From contig JAUCBJ010001201.1 of the NCBI GenBank assembly GCA_032718475.1, positions 1 through 52,582 on the forward strand: DNA of 52,582 nt. The letters are read 5' to 3'. A program made the position numbers and the translations under genes. This DNA comes from Nemertoderma westbladi. Taxonomy: Eukaryota > Xenacoelomorpha > Nemertodermatida > Nemertodermatidae. Below the pieces are notes generated by a model. That model did not search any database. It was not told where the DNA came from and was given only the letters and a program-made list of their open reading frames with translations. Below, in pieces: positions 41,413 to 52,429 of the stretch (positions are counted from its first letter, which is position 1; every line of letters begins with the position of its first letter).

Positions 41413-43700
41413 CACTACTACTACTACTACTAGGTCGAGCGAACTCGGACAGTGGAAATGAGTTCGTTTCTCCCAAGTTCAGTATCCCTTTCAAGTTGAT
41501 CTATATATGTTATGGCAGGTCGTCCACGACTACGCTTTCCAAAAGTTGGTTGCCAGAGAAGTAGATCTGGTATGACCTCGTCTTTACTTCGCCAGCAGTG
41601 CCCACTGAATCTTAATCTGCGTTCACGGAGGGTGGTTGATACAGGTGGTATTGTACCATAAAGCTCGGCGTTTGTCATGTGTTGTCTCCAGCTGATGTTT
41701 AGGGCTGCCCTTAGTAGTCTTGTGTAGCAACCATCAATTCGTTGTTCAAGTGATTTAGTCAGTGTCCAGGTCTCACCCCCGTATAAAAATACACTTTCCA
41801 CTGTGGCTCGAAAGAACTTAGTCTTCAGGTGCCGGAGAGATCTGATTTCCAGATGGTATCCATTTTTGATAGAGCTACCCAAGCCTTTGCTTTCCTAACT
41901 TCTATGTCCTTTTTGCTACTCTCTATCCATGATCCAAGGTACTGGAAGTCATCGACCTTCCTTAGTTGATTATTATCAATGGTTGTCAAGTTTCCATCAA
42001 CATTATTAAAGGCATGAATTCGGTCTTGGTAGCATTTATATACAATCCAACCTCCTTAGCAGCCCTCTCCACTTTATTTAGTAGAAGCTGTGCATCTGCT
42101 AGCGTATTAGAGAGCAGGGCGATGTCATCCGCAAAGTCGGTGTCTGTGACTGTAGTTGCCGGATATCTACTACTTCTGCGTTCTTGAAGTGTGAATCCCA
42201 GATCTTCACCCTTTGTGGCCATCCTCATTGCGTAATCCAACACAATTACAAATAGTAATGGTGCTAATGTGTCACCTTGCAGTACGCCAGCCAGGATTGA
42301 GAAAAACTCAGTTTCACCATCTGGTGAGAGTACCTGCGCTTCTGTGTCACAATATAACAATCCAATGCCAGCAACAATTACTTCTGGTATTCCATAAGCT
42401 CTTAGGATTTCAAGCATTTTACCTCTATGGATGGAGTTGAATGCCTTCTTGAAGTCCACAAAAGTCATGACTGCGGGGAGATTCTTTGACTTAATTCATT
42501 CAATCAGTCTCCGTAGTGCAAGTATCTGAGCTATTGTTGATCTACTTGGTCGAAATCCGTTTTGGCTCTTACGCAGTAGTTTCTCTATGTGAGGCCTAAT
42601 CCTATATAAAATCATTTTATTGTATATTTTGGCAGCTACCACAAGCAGACAGATCCCACGATAGTTTGTTGGTATGCCGAGGTCTCCTTTCTTGGGGAGA
42701 GGCTTTAGTTGACCTTTAGTCCAAATTGGTGGTGGCTTTTCCCCTTTCAGCATCCGGTTGCAAACATTCAATAATGGTCTATTTAGCACTCCGGTTTTCC
42801 ATACCTCCGCTGGGATTTCATCTAATCCACTCGCTTTATTATTGGACATGCTTTTAATGCTTCTTTGGAGTTCGGCAGGTGTGAAGTCCCCTGTTTCTAT
42901 AGGTAGTGTCTTGTCATATATTTTCCTTGTAGGGCTGACCTCGATGTTTGGTGGCTGCCCAAGCAAGTTGCTGAAATGATTTTTCCACTTCCCAACACGT
43001 TCTTCAGGACTATCGGCTTTGAGGCGCCCCTTTGCACAACTTTTCCGACCAGATACCTCATTTACAGTTTGCCAGGTAAGTCTTGATTGCTGCTGTATGT
43101 GAGCAGTTGTAATTGCTTCAGTTTTATCCTGTATGTACTTTTCCTGGCTGATGTTGTAGGCCAATTTAAGATCGTCCTTAGCTTTCTCAACCTTGTTAAT
43201 GTTTTCGGTTGTTGGTTGTTCGGTTTTAACTTTGTAGGCTATCTTAAGATCCTCTCTCTTACAAGTAACCTCAGAGTTTTGCCATGACACATACTGTTTT
43301 CGTTTAGGTTTCTGGGGGATATGCCTCTTAGCTGATTCCTTGTGGGCTGTTATTATATTCTGGTATATTGAATCGGTGGATTGGTCTTCATCCATTGACT
43401 GAAGTGCTTCAAAGCGGTTTTGAACTTCTACTGTATAAGCATCCTTTACAGCATTGTCAGTTCTGAGTTTCTGCCAGTCATAGTTGATTTGCTTGCTTGT
43501 CCTGGGTTTGCTGGCTCTCAAACTGAATCTGATCTCTGCAGTCACAATGTCACTACAAGCTAGTTTCTCTACACCGAAAATGTTCATATTTTTTCGACCC
43601 TCTATATCGGGTGTGTTCAGTTTGGCTCGTCCAGATGCAAAATGTTTGGTTTTCCAGCTTTCACATGGAACGCTGATTTCCATAAATAGTGGCTATTCCA
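41413..43700 (-). pseudogene. 5'-truncated APE-type LINE, same family as 31800-35523
   Basis: 43683-42496 holds the linker and first RT blocks (NNKASGLDEIPAEVWK, PLPKKGDLG, SQNGFRPSRSTI). An in-frame TGA follows at about 42493. RT continues to 41986 (TFVDFKKAFNSIHRG, GVLQGDTLAPLLF, DTDFADDI). After a frameshift the C-terminal part lies at 41882-41430 (SVFLYGGETWTL, RRLRFSGHC). Most of the endonuclease is missing. The 3' tail is (TAG)n at about 41413-41432. Active-site FADD is intact but the copy is broken by one stop and a frameshift. Confidence 0.85.
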
Positions 43701-43754
43701 TAGCTCTTTGATGAGGTCTAATTTTCGTTAAAGAAAATCCATATAATATACGTA

Positions 43755-44140
43755 TCATGCTACTTCAATGTGTAATTGATTAGACGTCTCTATAACACCA
43801 TGGACATCCAGCTGAGAAGCTGAGAGACATCCAAGCTTACTCCACCAATATATATTCTTTTTATATAAATATACTGTGTCTGATAAAGCCCGCGAATCAT
43901 TTTGAAATGCTCTGAGATATCGTTGTATCAACTCAACATTAACATTCTCGGTGCCATAATCCGACCTTATTAGGTAAGGCAATCAATTGAGCTCATTAAG
44001 GATGAGCATCAAATGCCCCACTTTTTTAAAAATGGAATGGTTGCTTTTTGTCCCTAGATTTATTTTGTTCCATTTGATGATATAATGAAATTTTGGAAGT
44101 TTTGTATAGCCTGTAATTTGTCCTCGGTATCCTCAGAACA
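43755..44140 (-). pseudogene. Integrase-like DDE fragment, decayed
   Basis: The frame 43982-43755 reads LIRSDYGTENVNVELIQRYL and later KKNIYWWSKLG. This matches the pattern of an integrase core found in transposon-derived proteins (D in SDYGTEN, tryptophans of the E-region). The glutamate expected before WWS is absent. Upstream frames to 44140 have stops. I cannot name the parent element. Confidence 0.5.
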
Positions 44141-44802
44141 CTCAAAGATATGACAGTCTGCGATTGATCCAGTTATGGCGATAGATCCAAATAAGCTTAT
44201 GCATGGATTTTATGGTGCAACATTTATGTATGATATACAATTTGCTTTCAAATGGTATGCTACATGATACCTTTCCAAAAATATTTACTAGATTGATTTT
44301 CCCCCATTGAGCATGGGTGTGGTGAATGGCAGTGTGGTGATCTAATATTGCTTTTTTTTTATCAAATATCAATCCTTATGAATATAAAGGCCCTTGACTG
44401 AGTGCCACCCCACCAGAAATGAAATAATTCCTAATCCAATCGATGATCTGATGAATTCAAAGAGACAAAATACAAAGACATTTATTATGCTTGAGTTTGA
44501 GTATGTTTTATACTTCCCCTTATTTTTATGAAATGATAATATTATATTTATTCAATAATATTCCCTTTGTAATAATTGTTTTACAAAACATATTATTATA
44601 TACATACTCTTACTGCAGTTACTGGTAAAGTTAATTAATATGATGGGATTAATATTAGGGTGAGTTACTTAAGTTTACGCAAGTTCGGTGTTTTCTTCAT
44701 ATCTGCTTCGGAGACAATGCATTTCAAGTTTGGTGGCCTTTAGGTAGTCTGTACCTTGCTTCACCCCTCTTTCTGCTCCATCATTGATATTTGTGAGAGC
44801 AA
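44141..44802. other. No clear gene
   Basis: A 76-codon minus-strand frame at 44142-44372 (DHHTAIHHTHAQWGKINL) may belong to the same relic as 43755-44140. The rest is AT-rich and unassigned. Confidence 0.4.
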
Positions 44803-45105
44803 CTATGTTGGCCTATCGGAGTTTATCAGAGTAGCCACAAAGGGATTAATTTGTAAACCCTTCTCCAGGTTAATATTGCACATTTCTAACACTTTAGTGT
44901 CCAGTTCAATGTCGTCATTAATGACCATAATAAAGGAGCTCGTACAATCCTTGACACTTGGTCTCCAAATCTTCCTAGGTCCCTTCTTCTGTCTCACAGA
45001 AACGTTATGGCATAACTTAGTAGAGACGGCTAACAAGGCATCCAGGTGGAGAGCGCAAATGGAGCATTTGCGCCATGCGAGTGCATGGCCGACTGCGTAG
45101 GCCAT
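44803..45105 (-). pseudogene. Unrecognised gene relic
   Basis: 100 codons without a stop, with WRPSVKDCTSSFIMVINDDI near the middle. The pattern RPS-x2-C-x3-F-I-V-H/I plus a following LGL-type stretch resembles a common uncharacterised transposon-linked invertebrate protein, but that is a weak impression. No start context or neighbour supports a working gene. Confidence 0.3.
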
Positions 45106-45278
45106 GTGGTATTGTTCTAGAATATTTCGGTATTACTAGAGTCATTATTAGCACATTTTGCTGATGGTAAATAATAAATGCCTACCTTGAATTTGTTAAG
45201 GTCAGTTTTGTTTATACTTGTAGGCTAACATATATAACTATACATGGGCGTAATGGTAATGTTCCAAATACTCTTGTT

Positions 45279-45310
45279 GCGCCTGTCGATTCGTATAAAT
45301 CGACAGGCGC
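45279..45310. other. Perfect 13-bp hairpin beside a C homopolymer
   Basis: Arms GCGCCTGTCGATT (45279-45291) and AATCGACAGGCGC (45298-45310) around CGTATA. A run of 21 C follows at 45318-45338. Function unknown. Confidence 0.85.
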
Positions 45311-45511
45311 CTATAGACCCCCCCCCCCCCCCCCCCCCAATTTATTATTATTATTAAATTATTATTTATACTTCAAAAATTTGTGGCACGGAACTCATCA
45401 CACGAAATGGAATTACAATAAAAGCAGGTCATTTAAAACCATTTTCAATCAATTAATTCAGCACCTTAGAAAACCTTATAATAAAAAAAATTATTCGAAT
45501 TTTTTGAATTA

Positions 45512-45619
45512 ACAAAGGTGGTTCTGAATTAACGAGGGTGGACCCAGAGCTATCGAGGGTGGTCCCTGAATTAACGAGTGAGGACCCAGAGTTAATAAGG
45601 ATATTCCCTGGATTAATAA
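45512..45619. repeat. 21-bp degenerate tandem repeat, 5 copies
   Basis: Units such as CGAGGGTGGACCCAGAGCTAT and its variants ending GAATTAA, each 21 bp. Followed by a 27-nt C run at 45674-45700. Confidence 0.7.
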
Positions 45620-45700
45620 AAAATAATTAATACCAAAATTAATGTGTGTTAAATTAAATTAATTGTGTCCAGTCCCCCCCCCCCCCCCCCCCCCCCCCCC

Positions 45701-46094
45701 TGTCTCGGACCTGTACCATGTTCTCAACTGTTCGAGCTGTCCTCCACTTGCTGCTCTGGCTTTCAAGAAATAATTAAACCGACTAACAAAAATAGATTTT
45801 CGCATATGTACACTGACATATATTTTAATTTTAATTATTATTTGAAATAAAGAAAAAAAATCAATTTGCCCTGTGTGGGTGCGTATATATTTAAAAAAAA
45901 TTAATAAAAAATCGATGTAGCAATACCAGCTGATTAGGAGTATACGTGAAAATGAAATCTGTGTCATTGCCTCATCTTTAGTGTTTTGGTTAGAAAAGCG
46001 TGCTTCTTTAACCTATTCCTTTCCCTGAAGCCACATCAAATCGATCGACTTCTTCTTAATATAACAAACTGAATTAGTCAATGCACGATCTAGC
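45701..46094. other. No gene seen
   Basis: AT-rich sequence with no convincing frame. Confidence 0.5.
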
Positions 46095-46490
46095 TTGCTA
46101 GAAAGATATAAGCTTGGAAGTACTGTACCTGGAACAAGGAGCTATCATAGTTTCCAGCAAAGAAGAGTTATGAAGATGAAGAGTCAAGAAGATCCTGAGA
46201 AGGTTATGACACCAGTGTTCAACACAAACCAGTATGTGGCATGCCAGTACGATAATGACTGCTATATTGGACTCATTGTTACTTATAATAAAGATGAAAT
46301 GGACTATGAAGTAAACTTCATGCATCCACCAGTATCAATGCGCCAGAAAAACAATTTCTATTGGCCAGATCGAGAAGATATATGTTGGGTTCCATACAAG
46401 AACATTAGATGTGCAGTGTCGACACCCTCAACAGCTACTGGTCGAACTTATTCTCTGTCAGCCATCGATTTTGAGAACATTACTAATTAA
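46095..46490 (+). pseudogene. C-terminal fragment with Tudor/SH3-like module
   Basis: 131 codons with no ATG at the start (first codon TTG; methionines only from MKMKSQEDP). Residues about 45-110 (VACQYDNDCYIGLIVTYN, then VNFMHPP, FYWPDREDICWVPYKNI) form a small barrel-type module of the Tudor/SH3-like kind. I recall it at the C-terminus of many uncharacterised, transposon-associated invertebrate proteins. It is preceded by VPGTRSYHSF, also part of that pattern. The stop is TAA at 46488-46490, followed by AT-rich sequence with AATAATTTTAG. It could be a last exon or an isolated relic. Nothing upstream in the window continues it. Confidence 0.5.
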
Positions 46491-47174
46491 AATAATTTTA
46501 GTTTTTATGCATTCCTTATATATGTATATTATATAGTTTCTTTGTTATTCACTAACGTCTTTATTAAAACATAGGTAACATTAAAAGAGGTTCATGTAGT
46601 TGATTCCAACATTATTTGTATCATCAATATATAATAGTTGAAGTTCTTGGTCTATGTATCATCATTAATGTTGATAACAATGACCGGTTGACAGACACTG
46701 CCACAATGTCTTATTTTTAAACATTTTTGCAACATAACTTTTTTTTTACAATTTTAAGACATTTTTTTAGATCTTTTAAAGACATTTTTGAATAATTTTC
46801 ACATTGAGACTGATATAACAAAAGTTGAAAAGTAGTTGATAACCATTGGATGATCACTAACTTACTTCCAATATATTAACACGCGATAGATCGCGATCGG
46901 AATTTCAAAAAGCTCTACCAAATCTTCAGAACACAAATTCCAGAAACAAATCTATCTCACTGACATACTTACTTATGTGTAGTCTATGGCCAAGTTAACC
47001 TGTACATTTCGTTTTTCTAGCTACTCTGCAACATTGAAAAAATTAAGCATCTGAGATGGTTGGTTAAATGGCCTGGATGACTTGATATGGAATTATCCGT
47101 ACTGCTCTTGTACCTACTGCTGTACTGCTTTTAATGGTTTAATGGCCTAACTCCGGTTTTAATCTGACAAGAGT
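46491..47174. other. No gene seen
   Basis: AT-rich sequence without a recognised gene or element. It contains ACGCGATAGATCGCGATCG near 46881-46899, a short self-complementary patch. Confidence 0.55.
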
Positions 47175-47183
47175 GTCTGACTC

Positions 47184-47447
47184 TAAGCAGCAGCTTGGTC
47201 TAGTGGTGACATTCCTGGTCTTCCAATTAGGAAGCCCTGGTTCGATCCCTAGATTGGGCAGCACTGCTTGGGCACAGTTCTTTAAATGCTGCAGCCTATG
47301 CCAACCCTGGCTTTCATCCTTCAGTGGTCGATAAATTGGAACCAAGGCAACTTGGAAAAAGTGGAAGGGTTTACTGTGGAGGATCACGCATGGTGGTGAA
47401 CAGGCATTCCTTGGTTTAACGAGCCTAAAAGATTATCCCATTCAACA
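47184..47447 (+). mobile_element. tRNA-derived SINE, 264 bp, with target duplication
   Basis: Flanked by the 9-bp direct repeat GTCTGACTC (47175-47183 and 47448-47456). The head has A-box-like TGGTCTAGTGGTG (about 47196-47208) and B box GGTTCGATCCC (47239-47249), the Pol III promoter of a tRNA gene. The body continues to TTTAACGAGCCTAAAAG with no poly(A). It would rely on a LINE for mobility. Which one is unclear. Confidence 0.8.
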
Positions 47448-47729
47448 GTCTGACTCACATATAATTTAAAGCTACCGTATACAACTGAGTGTTTCCCAAG
47501 CTCGCTTGCAAACAAGCAACAAAGAACCACAGTAAATATGACATCGAATAAACATACAGTTTTGCTATTTATTTATTTATATTCGTACATGGCAAATCAA
47601 ATATATATATATGAATAATGCACAGTACACCAATAATGAAAGTAATGATGGTTATATAACCTAGCACAAAAGTCTATATTAGGTAAGTAATATAATACCA
47701 CTAAAATTAATAAGAGGAATGATTAACGC

Positions 47730-50700
47730 TTAATAAGTTGAGACGTAATTCACTATATCAAGTAACTCTACTCTGGAGAAGCCTTCAACAGACATATTAT
47801 CTCCGGCGAGTACATTACATAGATCCTTACATACACCAATTCGCCACAAGTTATCACTAGAAGTTCTAGAATATACCAACACAGACGAAACACATTTAGC
47901 ATTTAGGTTAAATAAATTATCAATATTACAAACATTGGCAATGCGCCTTAGATTTAACCCAGTTCTCGTTCTACAATCAAATTCCGTTAGATTAGCTAAT
48001 AAGCGAATGCACAATTTATTAGAAGCACGTAAACTCAATGTAAAAGATACGAATTGTTTACAAAGCATAACCCAAGGATGACAAAAATCTACTATATTCT
48101 CAACAATGAAACGGTGAGAATTAAACGGTAATCCCCAAACCCGCCTAATATTTTTATTCCATGTAGTAAGTACTTGAGTGCATTGCGGTGACCACAAGTC
48201 CCACAGTGGGCTCCCATAAAAATTCATACAGTACAGACGTTGCACACGGGATAAGACACCTGGCGAAGCGAAACTAAATTCCTGTCTCAGATTAGCCAGC
48301 TTCCCAAAGAATTCGCCACGCTTTCTATTTATATCGATGGACATTGAACATTTGAAGTCGATAGTATTCCCAAGATGGCGCGCCTCACGAACCCAAGGTA
48401 GGTATAGACCATTAACAACAATTTTAACGTTGGGAGGATTCCAGACAACATTGAAAGGTATACATTTTGATTTACTTTTATTCGGATCTATGTCTGTGCT
48501 GAGGCGAAGATTGTAACGACGACAGAACGTAAGACATATATTTACCATAAATTGTAAACCTACCACCGATGGATTAAGAAGCAAAATGTCATCCGCGTAA
48601 ACTAGCACTCCATAAAAAACCGAACCAATATGACAACCGACTCCGGCAGCCCTGAGAGTTTCAATAAGTATATTGAGGACAACGCAGAACAAGATGGGCG
48701 AGATTACAGAACCTTGTCTAACGCCGTTACTAACAGAAAATTGGGACGAATTCGCATCTTGCCAGCGAACAGAACACAACTGATATGTATAAACCCATAT
48801 TAAACAACGCAGTAATAACGCAGAAAAACCCTTACGAAGGAGTTCCAGGAAGAGCTTAGCCCACTCAACAAGGTCGAAGGCCTTAGTAAGGTCAAGGAGA
48901 CACCCAAAAACTGGTGTCAAATGACGTTGATAATATCCTATTACTTCTGTAGCCGCCCATGAGCAGAACACAGTGCTTGAATTACTTTGAAATCCGAATT
49001 GTAAGTCGTCTAGCGCCAAATGGTTGTTCTGAGTGATCAGGATGACCCATTCGAAAACTTTCAACAAGAGCGAAGATATGGCGATTGCCCTATAATTATC
49101 AATGGCGGAAATATCGCCCAGCTTATTTTTAACCAAGGGAACAATTGAGATGGATAGTAGCGTACGTGGAACCATACCATGTGCAATACAGAGATTAAAT
49201 AAACGACTGATATGCTCCTCGAGTACAGGACCGCCCGATATCAAGCAACCGGAGTCAAATGACTGACTAACATCTGTTTTCCCAGACTTCAATCGCTGAA
49301 GCGCATCATGAATAATGTCTGGCGATAAAAAATGTTCAGAAAGAATTCCTGGGCTATTCGCTATAACATCGCGAACTTCACTGAGTACATCTTCAATATC
49401 GGAATTGTAATTTTGATTATATAACTTTTTATATATTTCTGCGAATTTCTCAGCAATAATAGGTTTGTCAGTTTCCCCATTAATCGATCCGCTCACCCTG
49501 TCAGAGTTACATCTAAGATTACGCAGTTCCTTAAATAAGTCCGTGTTCCCCCGAAGGGCAGCCGATAACAATTTATCACGTTTTATAGTATCTGTATTAC
49601 GTCGTAACCGCCTAACTGCATATTTATACTGCGCTCTTGATCTGCACCGTATATTAAATAATGAACTTTGTGATGCAGAGGGACGACCAGCATTGCACCA
49701 GCTCTGATGCCAGAAAATAGCATCATCTCTATACGGTTTAACCGTGTCATTCCAACCAGGTAACACTTCATTTTTTGAACTACTGACATTTTTACCCCCA
49801 ACACTAGGAAGGATATGACACGCCTCCTCTACACTATCTAATAACTTCAAAGCATACGATTCAATATATAATAAATGCGTTGGATCTACACAAAATACAT
49901 CACTGCAAATATGGCACTCTTGAAACATATCAATGTTGGATAATTTGTCATTTAAAATAGTTACAAATTCATTTTTCTGTTCAGCGTCGGCCCGTGTAAA
50001 ATTATGTTTCAAAGGAAAATTCTCTCTGTCCAATGTATTAGCTGGTGCTGATGCTAAAAATTTCATAAAAATCGGGCTGTGATTTGACAGATTTGCACCT
50101 GAATGTAAAACGCCACCTTCTATACAAGAATCAGCAATTATGTCTGAAATGAAAAAATGATCAATTGTGGAATGATATAAACGATTATCAACACAATGAG
50201 TATAAGTAGAGTCTACCGTATACAGGTCCCATAAACGATGCAGTCCTAAATATTCCAGGCAGTCCTGAACTGCCCGGACATGAACAGTACTACGTGTAAA
50301 ATCAGCATTAATATCTCCAGTCCATATAATATTATTAGAATTAGCTGTATTATCGAATAATTGCTTAATGTCGGAAATTAAATTTACTGTAACTTCCGGC
50401 AAAAAAGTCGCAGACTGAAAGTCAGTAGGAAAATACGTATTTAATAATAAAAATGAACAATTAGGTAATTTAACCGAAACAGCTTGCAAACGTGAATTGT
50501 TTGTTTTGACAACAGATACAAACTTTGAGATATCCTTATTCCAAAGAATACATAAACCGCCACTAGGTCGACCTCTAGTTGTGTTTGATACGTGCACTGC
50601 AGGTAAAAACGCAAAATCACAATCCGGAAAATTCCGCTTAAAAATTAAAGATCCATGCTCCAACAAAAAATGTTCTTGTATACAAACTATTTGGCAACCG

Positions 50701-50804
50701 AGCAGAAGAGATTTAATAAACTCAATTTTATCTAATGCAAATCCTGTCGAGTTAATAGAGGAAATACAAAAATTTCCTATTGTGGTGTTATTTAGGATAG
50801 CCAT
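47730..50804 (-). CDS. LINE ORF2: APE endonuclease and reverse transcriptase
   Basis: 1,024 codons from ATG at 50804. Endonuclease in residues about 10-255: CIQEHFLLEHG, GGLCILWNKDI, WTGDINADF, YHSTIDHFFIS and SNHSPIFMKF give the Glu, Asp-Asn and Ser-Asp/Asn-His active-site blocks. RT in about 520-790: SIVPLVKNKLGDIS, GCLLDLTKAFDL, NGVRQGSVISPILF, LVYADDILLL. The C-terminal 200 residues are a conserved non-catalytic region. It nicks the target and copies the element RNA there. SNHSP has Asn where Asp is usual (SDH), which may lower endonuclease activity. Length is usual for the Jockey/CR1 group. Confidence 0.88.
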   Translation of the reverse strand: MAILNNTTIGNFCISSINSTGFALDKIEFIKSLLLGCQIVCIQEHFLLEHGSLIFKRNFPDCDFAFLPAVHVSNTTRGRPSGGLCILWNKDISKFVSVVKTNNSRLQAVSVKLPNCSFLLLNTYFPTDFQSATFLPEVTVNLISDIKQLFDNTANSNNIIWTGDINADFTRSTVHVRAVQDCLEYLGLHRLWDLYTVDSTYTHCVDNRLYHSTIDHFFISDIIADSCIEGGVLHSGANLSNHSPIFMKFLASAPANTLDRENFPLKHNFTRADAEQKNEFVTILNDKLSNIDMFQECHICSDVFCVDPTHLLYIESYALKLLDSVEEACHILPSVGGKNVSSSKNEVLPGWNDTVKPYRDDAIFWHQSWCNAGRPSASQSSLFNIRCRSRAQYKYAVRRLRRNTDTIKRDKLLSAALRGNTDLFKELRNLRCNSDRVSGSINGETDKPIIAEKFAEIYKKLYNQNYNSDIEDVLSEVRDVIANSPGILSEHFLSPDIIHDALQRLKSGKTDVSQSFDSGCLISGGPVLEEHISRLFNLCIAHGMVPRTLLSISIVPLVKNKLGDISAIDNYRAIAISSLLLKVFEWVILITQNNHLALDDLQFGFQSNSSTVFCSWAATEVIGYYQRHLTPVFGCLLDLTKAFDLVEWAKLFLELLRKGFSALLLRCLIWVYTYQLCSVRWQDANSSQFSVSNGVRQGSVISPILFCVVLNILIETLRAAGVGCHIGSVFYGVLVYADDILLLNPSVVGLQFMVNICLTFCRRYNLRLSTDIDPNKSKSKCIPFNVVWNPPNVKIVVNGLYLPWVREARHLGNTIDFKCSMSIDINRKRGEFFGKLANLRQEFSFASPGVLSRVQRLYCMNFYGSPLWDLWSPQCTQVLTTWNKNIRRVWGLPFNSHRFIVENIVDFCHPWVMLCKQFVSFTLSLRASNKLCIRLLANLTEFDCRTRTGLNLRRIANVCNIDNLFNLNAKCVSSVLVYSRTSSDNLWRIGVCKDLCNVLAGDNMSVEGFSRVELLDIVNYVSTY

Positions 50805-50881
50805 TTCAAATAAGAATATTTAAAGAAACACATAAACAAATCCAATATAAATAATTATGAAACAAAATTAAACGCCCCGAC

Positions 50882-52429
50882 TCACGACCCACGGTCGGCA
50901 ACTGATCCTGCTCCGCCCCCGGTGATATTATTCACGCCCCTGACAGTTTCAGTTGAGTTAGTAGGTCTGAAGTTACCTCCCGCTGGGCGCCCCGCATCGT
51001 TGTTGGAGGAATAGCGCCACCGACGAACGCAGACACCCACAGGCCACGTTGTAGGGTTGAGGGCCGCTTCTAGGTCGTTCTGTTTAACCGTAATCTTAAA
51101 ACTGGCAGTGCGAGCGAGCGAACTCGATTTAAGTTGCACATCCGCACCTGCAATTGCAATGTTGCGGCTTGACAACCACGAAACAATATCCTCAGGCGTG
51201 GTTGAATGAGTACACCTAAACATGAAGATGTCGCATGGCGCTGCTGATAGCCTGGAGCTACCAGCCCCTCCGTTGCCACCCCCAGCGTTGGCGGTCCCAA
51301 CCACGAACGGTTGTCGACGCCGACGTCGATTTTCCACGAGCGTGTAACCCTCGTCTAACTCCGCTGGATCAGACTCGACCCGTGGTCGCTTGGCGCTACC
51401 GGACCGACCAGGTGTCGATACTGCAGTAAGCGATGGTCGTCGAGACAAATTAATTCTATTCAATGTACCGGTAGGAGCATTGGGCGGATGATTGGACTGC
51501 CCGGACGTTACAGAGCTACTGTATAACTGCCTGTTTAGTGACGGTGGTTGGGCCAATGTCATCGAAGGCATACCGGTAGCGGTCGGGACAGGCCTCCCGA
51601 TACCTACTGGGATCGCGGACACAGAAGGGACAGAGACCACTGGCTGTGGAGGAAATGGACATGAAATTCTGTTAAGTTGAGACATTAAACGTGATTCTAG
51701 ACTGCGTAATTGATTATCAACTGACTTCTGTAAGTCATCTATCTTATCATTAACCAGTTCCAACTGAGTTGTACGTTCTAACTCCGATACACCGCCGTCA
51801 CGGCCCCCGGCACTCTGGTTGATTGAAGACGACGTTATTTTAGGTAAACTCAATGCATCTAATGCTAGAACGGCAATAGTTGGCTGCTTACCAGCCAAAT
51901 CCAACTCACTAAGATACTGAAAAGTATCCTTCAAATTAGCGAATGCTGCAGACCTTTCAGCTGTATCACGTCTATGTATAAGCTGACGATCGAAAGAACC
52001 AACCTTATTAAATAGCTCCAATTTCGCTCCCAGTATTTCCTCTGGTGTAAACCTTGAAAGAATCACTGTGGATGTAACGTCGAAAGTCGATGTGGACATC
52101 CCTTGCAACAATAACGCTAAGCACGAATTTACTATGACTACCGGTACAGGTAAGTCGGCAGCACCATCAGTACTGCCTCTGCAAGGCAGATCTTCATTTC
52201 CCACATTACAGGTACTGATGTCCATTAAGTCAGGCTCAGGACTAACTACAGGACCAGCTCCGCCGTCGACCTCTTGGCCTACCTCTCCATTATCAGATGG
52301 AGACAGACAGTCGTAATATCCCTCTTTACCATTACCGTTAACAGTTCCCCTGCCAGACCTACGGGGACGAATCGCATCACCTCCTGCGGTATTACCGCTA
52401 CCGCTACAGTTCCCTCCAGGCGCAGGCAT
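50882..52429 (-). CDS. LINE ORF1, probable RNA-binding protein
   Basis: 515 codons from ATG at 52429. The N-terminal 80 residues are Gly/Ser-rich and likely disordered. Residues about 215-250 form a coiled coil (LVNDKIDDLQKSVDNQLRSL) suited to self-association. A basic patch (VENRRRRRQPFVV) precedes a folded C-terminal domain at about 400-475 (DIFMFRCTHSTTPEDIVSWL, then TASFKITVKQND and WPVGVCVRRWRY), similar in layout to an RRM-like ORF1 domain. I see no zinc knuckle. Position directly upstream of ORF2 makes it the nucleic-acid-binding partner. Confidence 0.75.
   Translation of the reverse strand: MPAPGGNCSGSGNTAGGDAIRPRRSGRGTVNGNGKEGYYDCLSPSDNGEVGQEVDGGAGPVVSPEPDLMDISTCNVGNEDLPCRGSTDGAADLPVPVVIVNSCLALLLQGMSTSTFDVTSTVILSRFTPEEILGAKLELFNKVGSFDRQLIHRRDTAERSAAFANLKDTFQYLSELDLAGKQPTIAVLALDALSLPKITSSSINQSAGGRDGGVSELERTTQLELVNDKIDDLQKSVDNQLRSLESRLMSQLNRISCPFPPQPVVSVPSVSAIPVGIGRPVPTATGMPSMTLAQPPSLNRQLYSSSVTSGQSNHPPNAPTGTLNRINLSRRPSLTAVSTPGRSGSAKRPRVESDPAELDEGYTLVENRRRRRQPFVVGTANAGGGNGGAGSSRLSAAPCDIFMFRCTHSTTPEDIVSWLSSRNIAIAGADVQLKSSSLARTASFKITVKQNDLEAALNPTTWPVGVCVRRWRYSSNNDAGRPAGGNFRPTNSTETVRGVNNITGGGAGSVADRGS

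Noticed and set aside
47184-47260. Functional tRNA gene
   Set aside because: Boxes are present but the acceptor and anticodon arms do not pair properly; flanking duplication and a long non-tRNA body identify a SINE.
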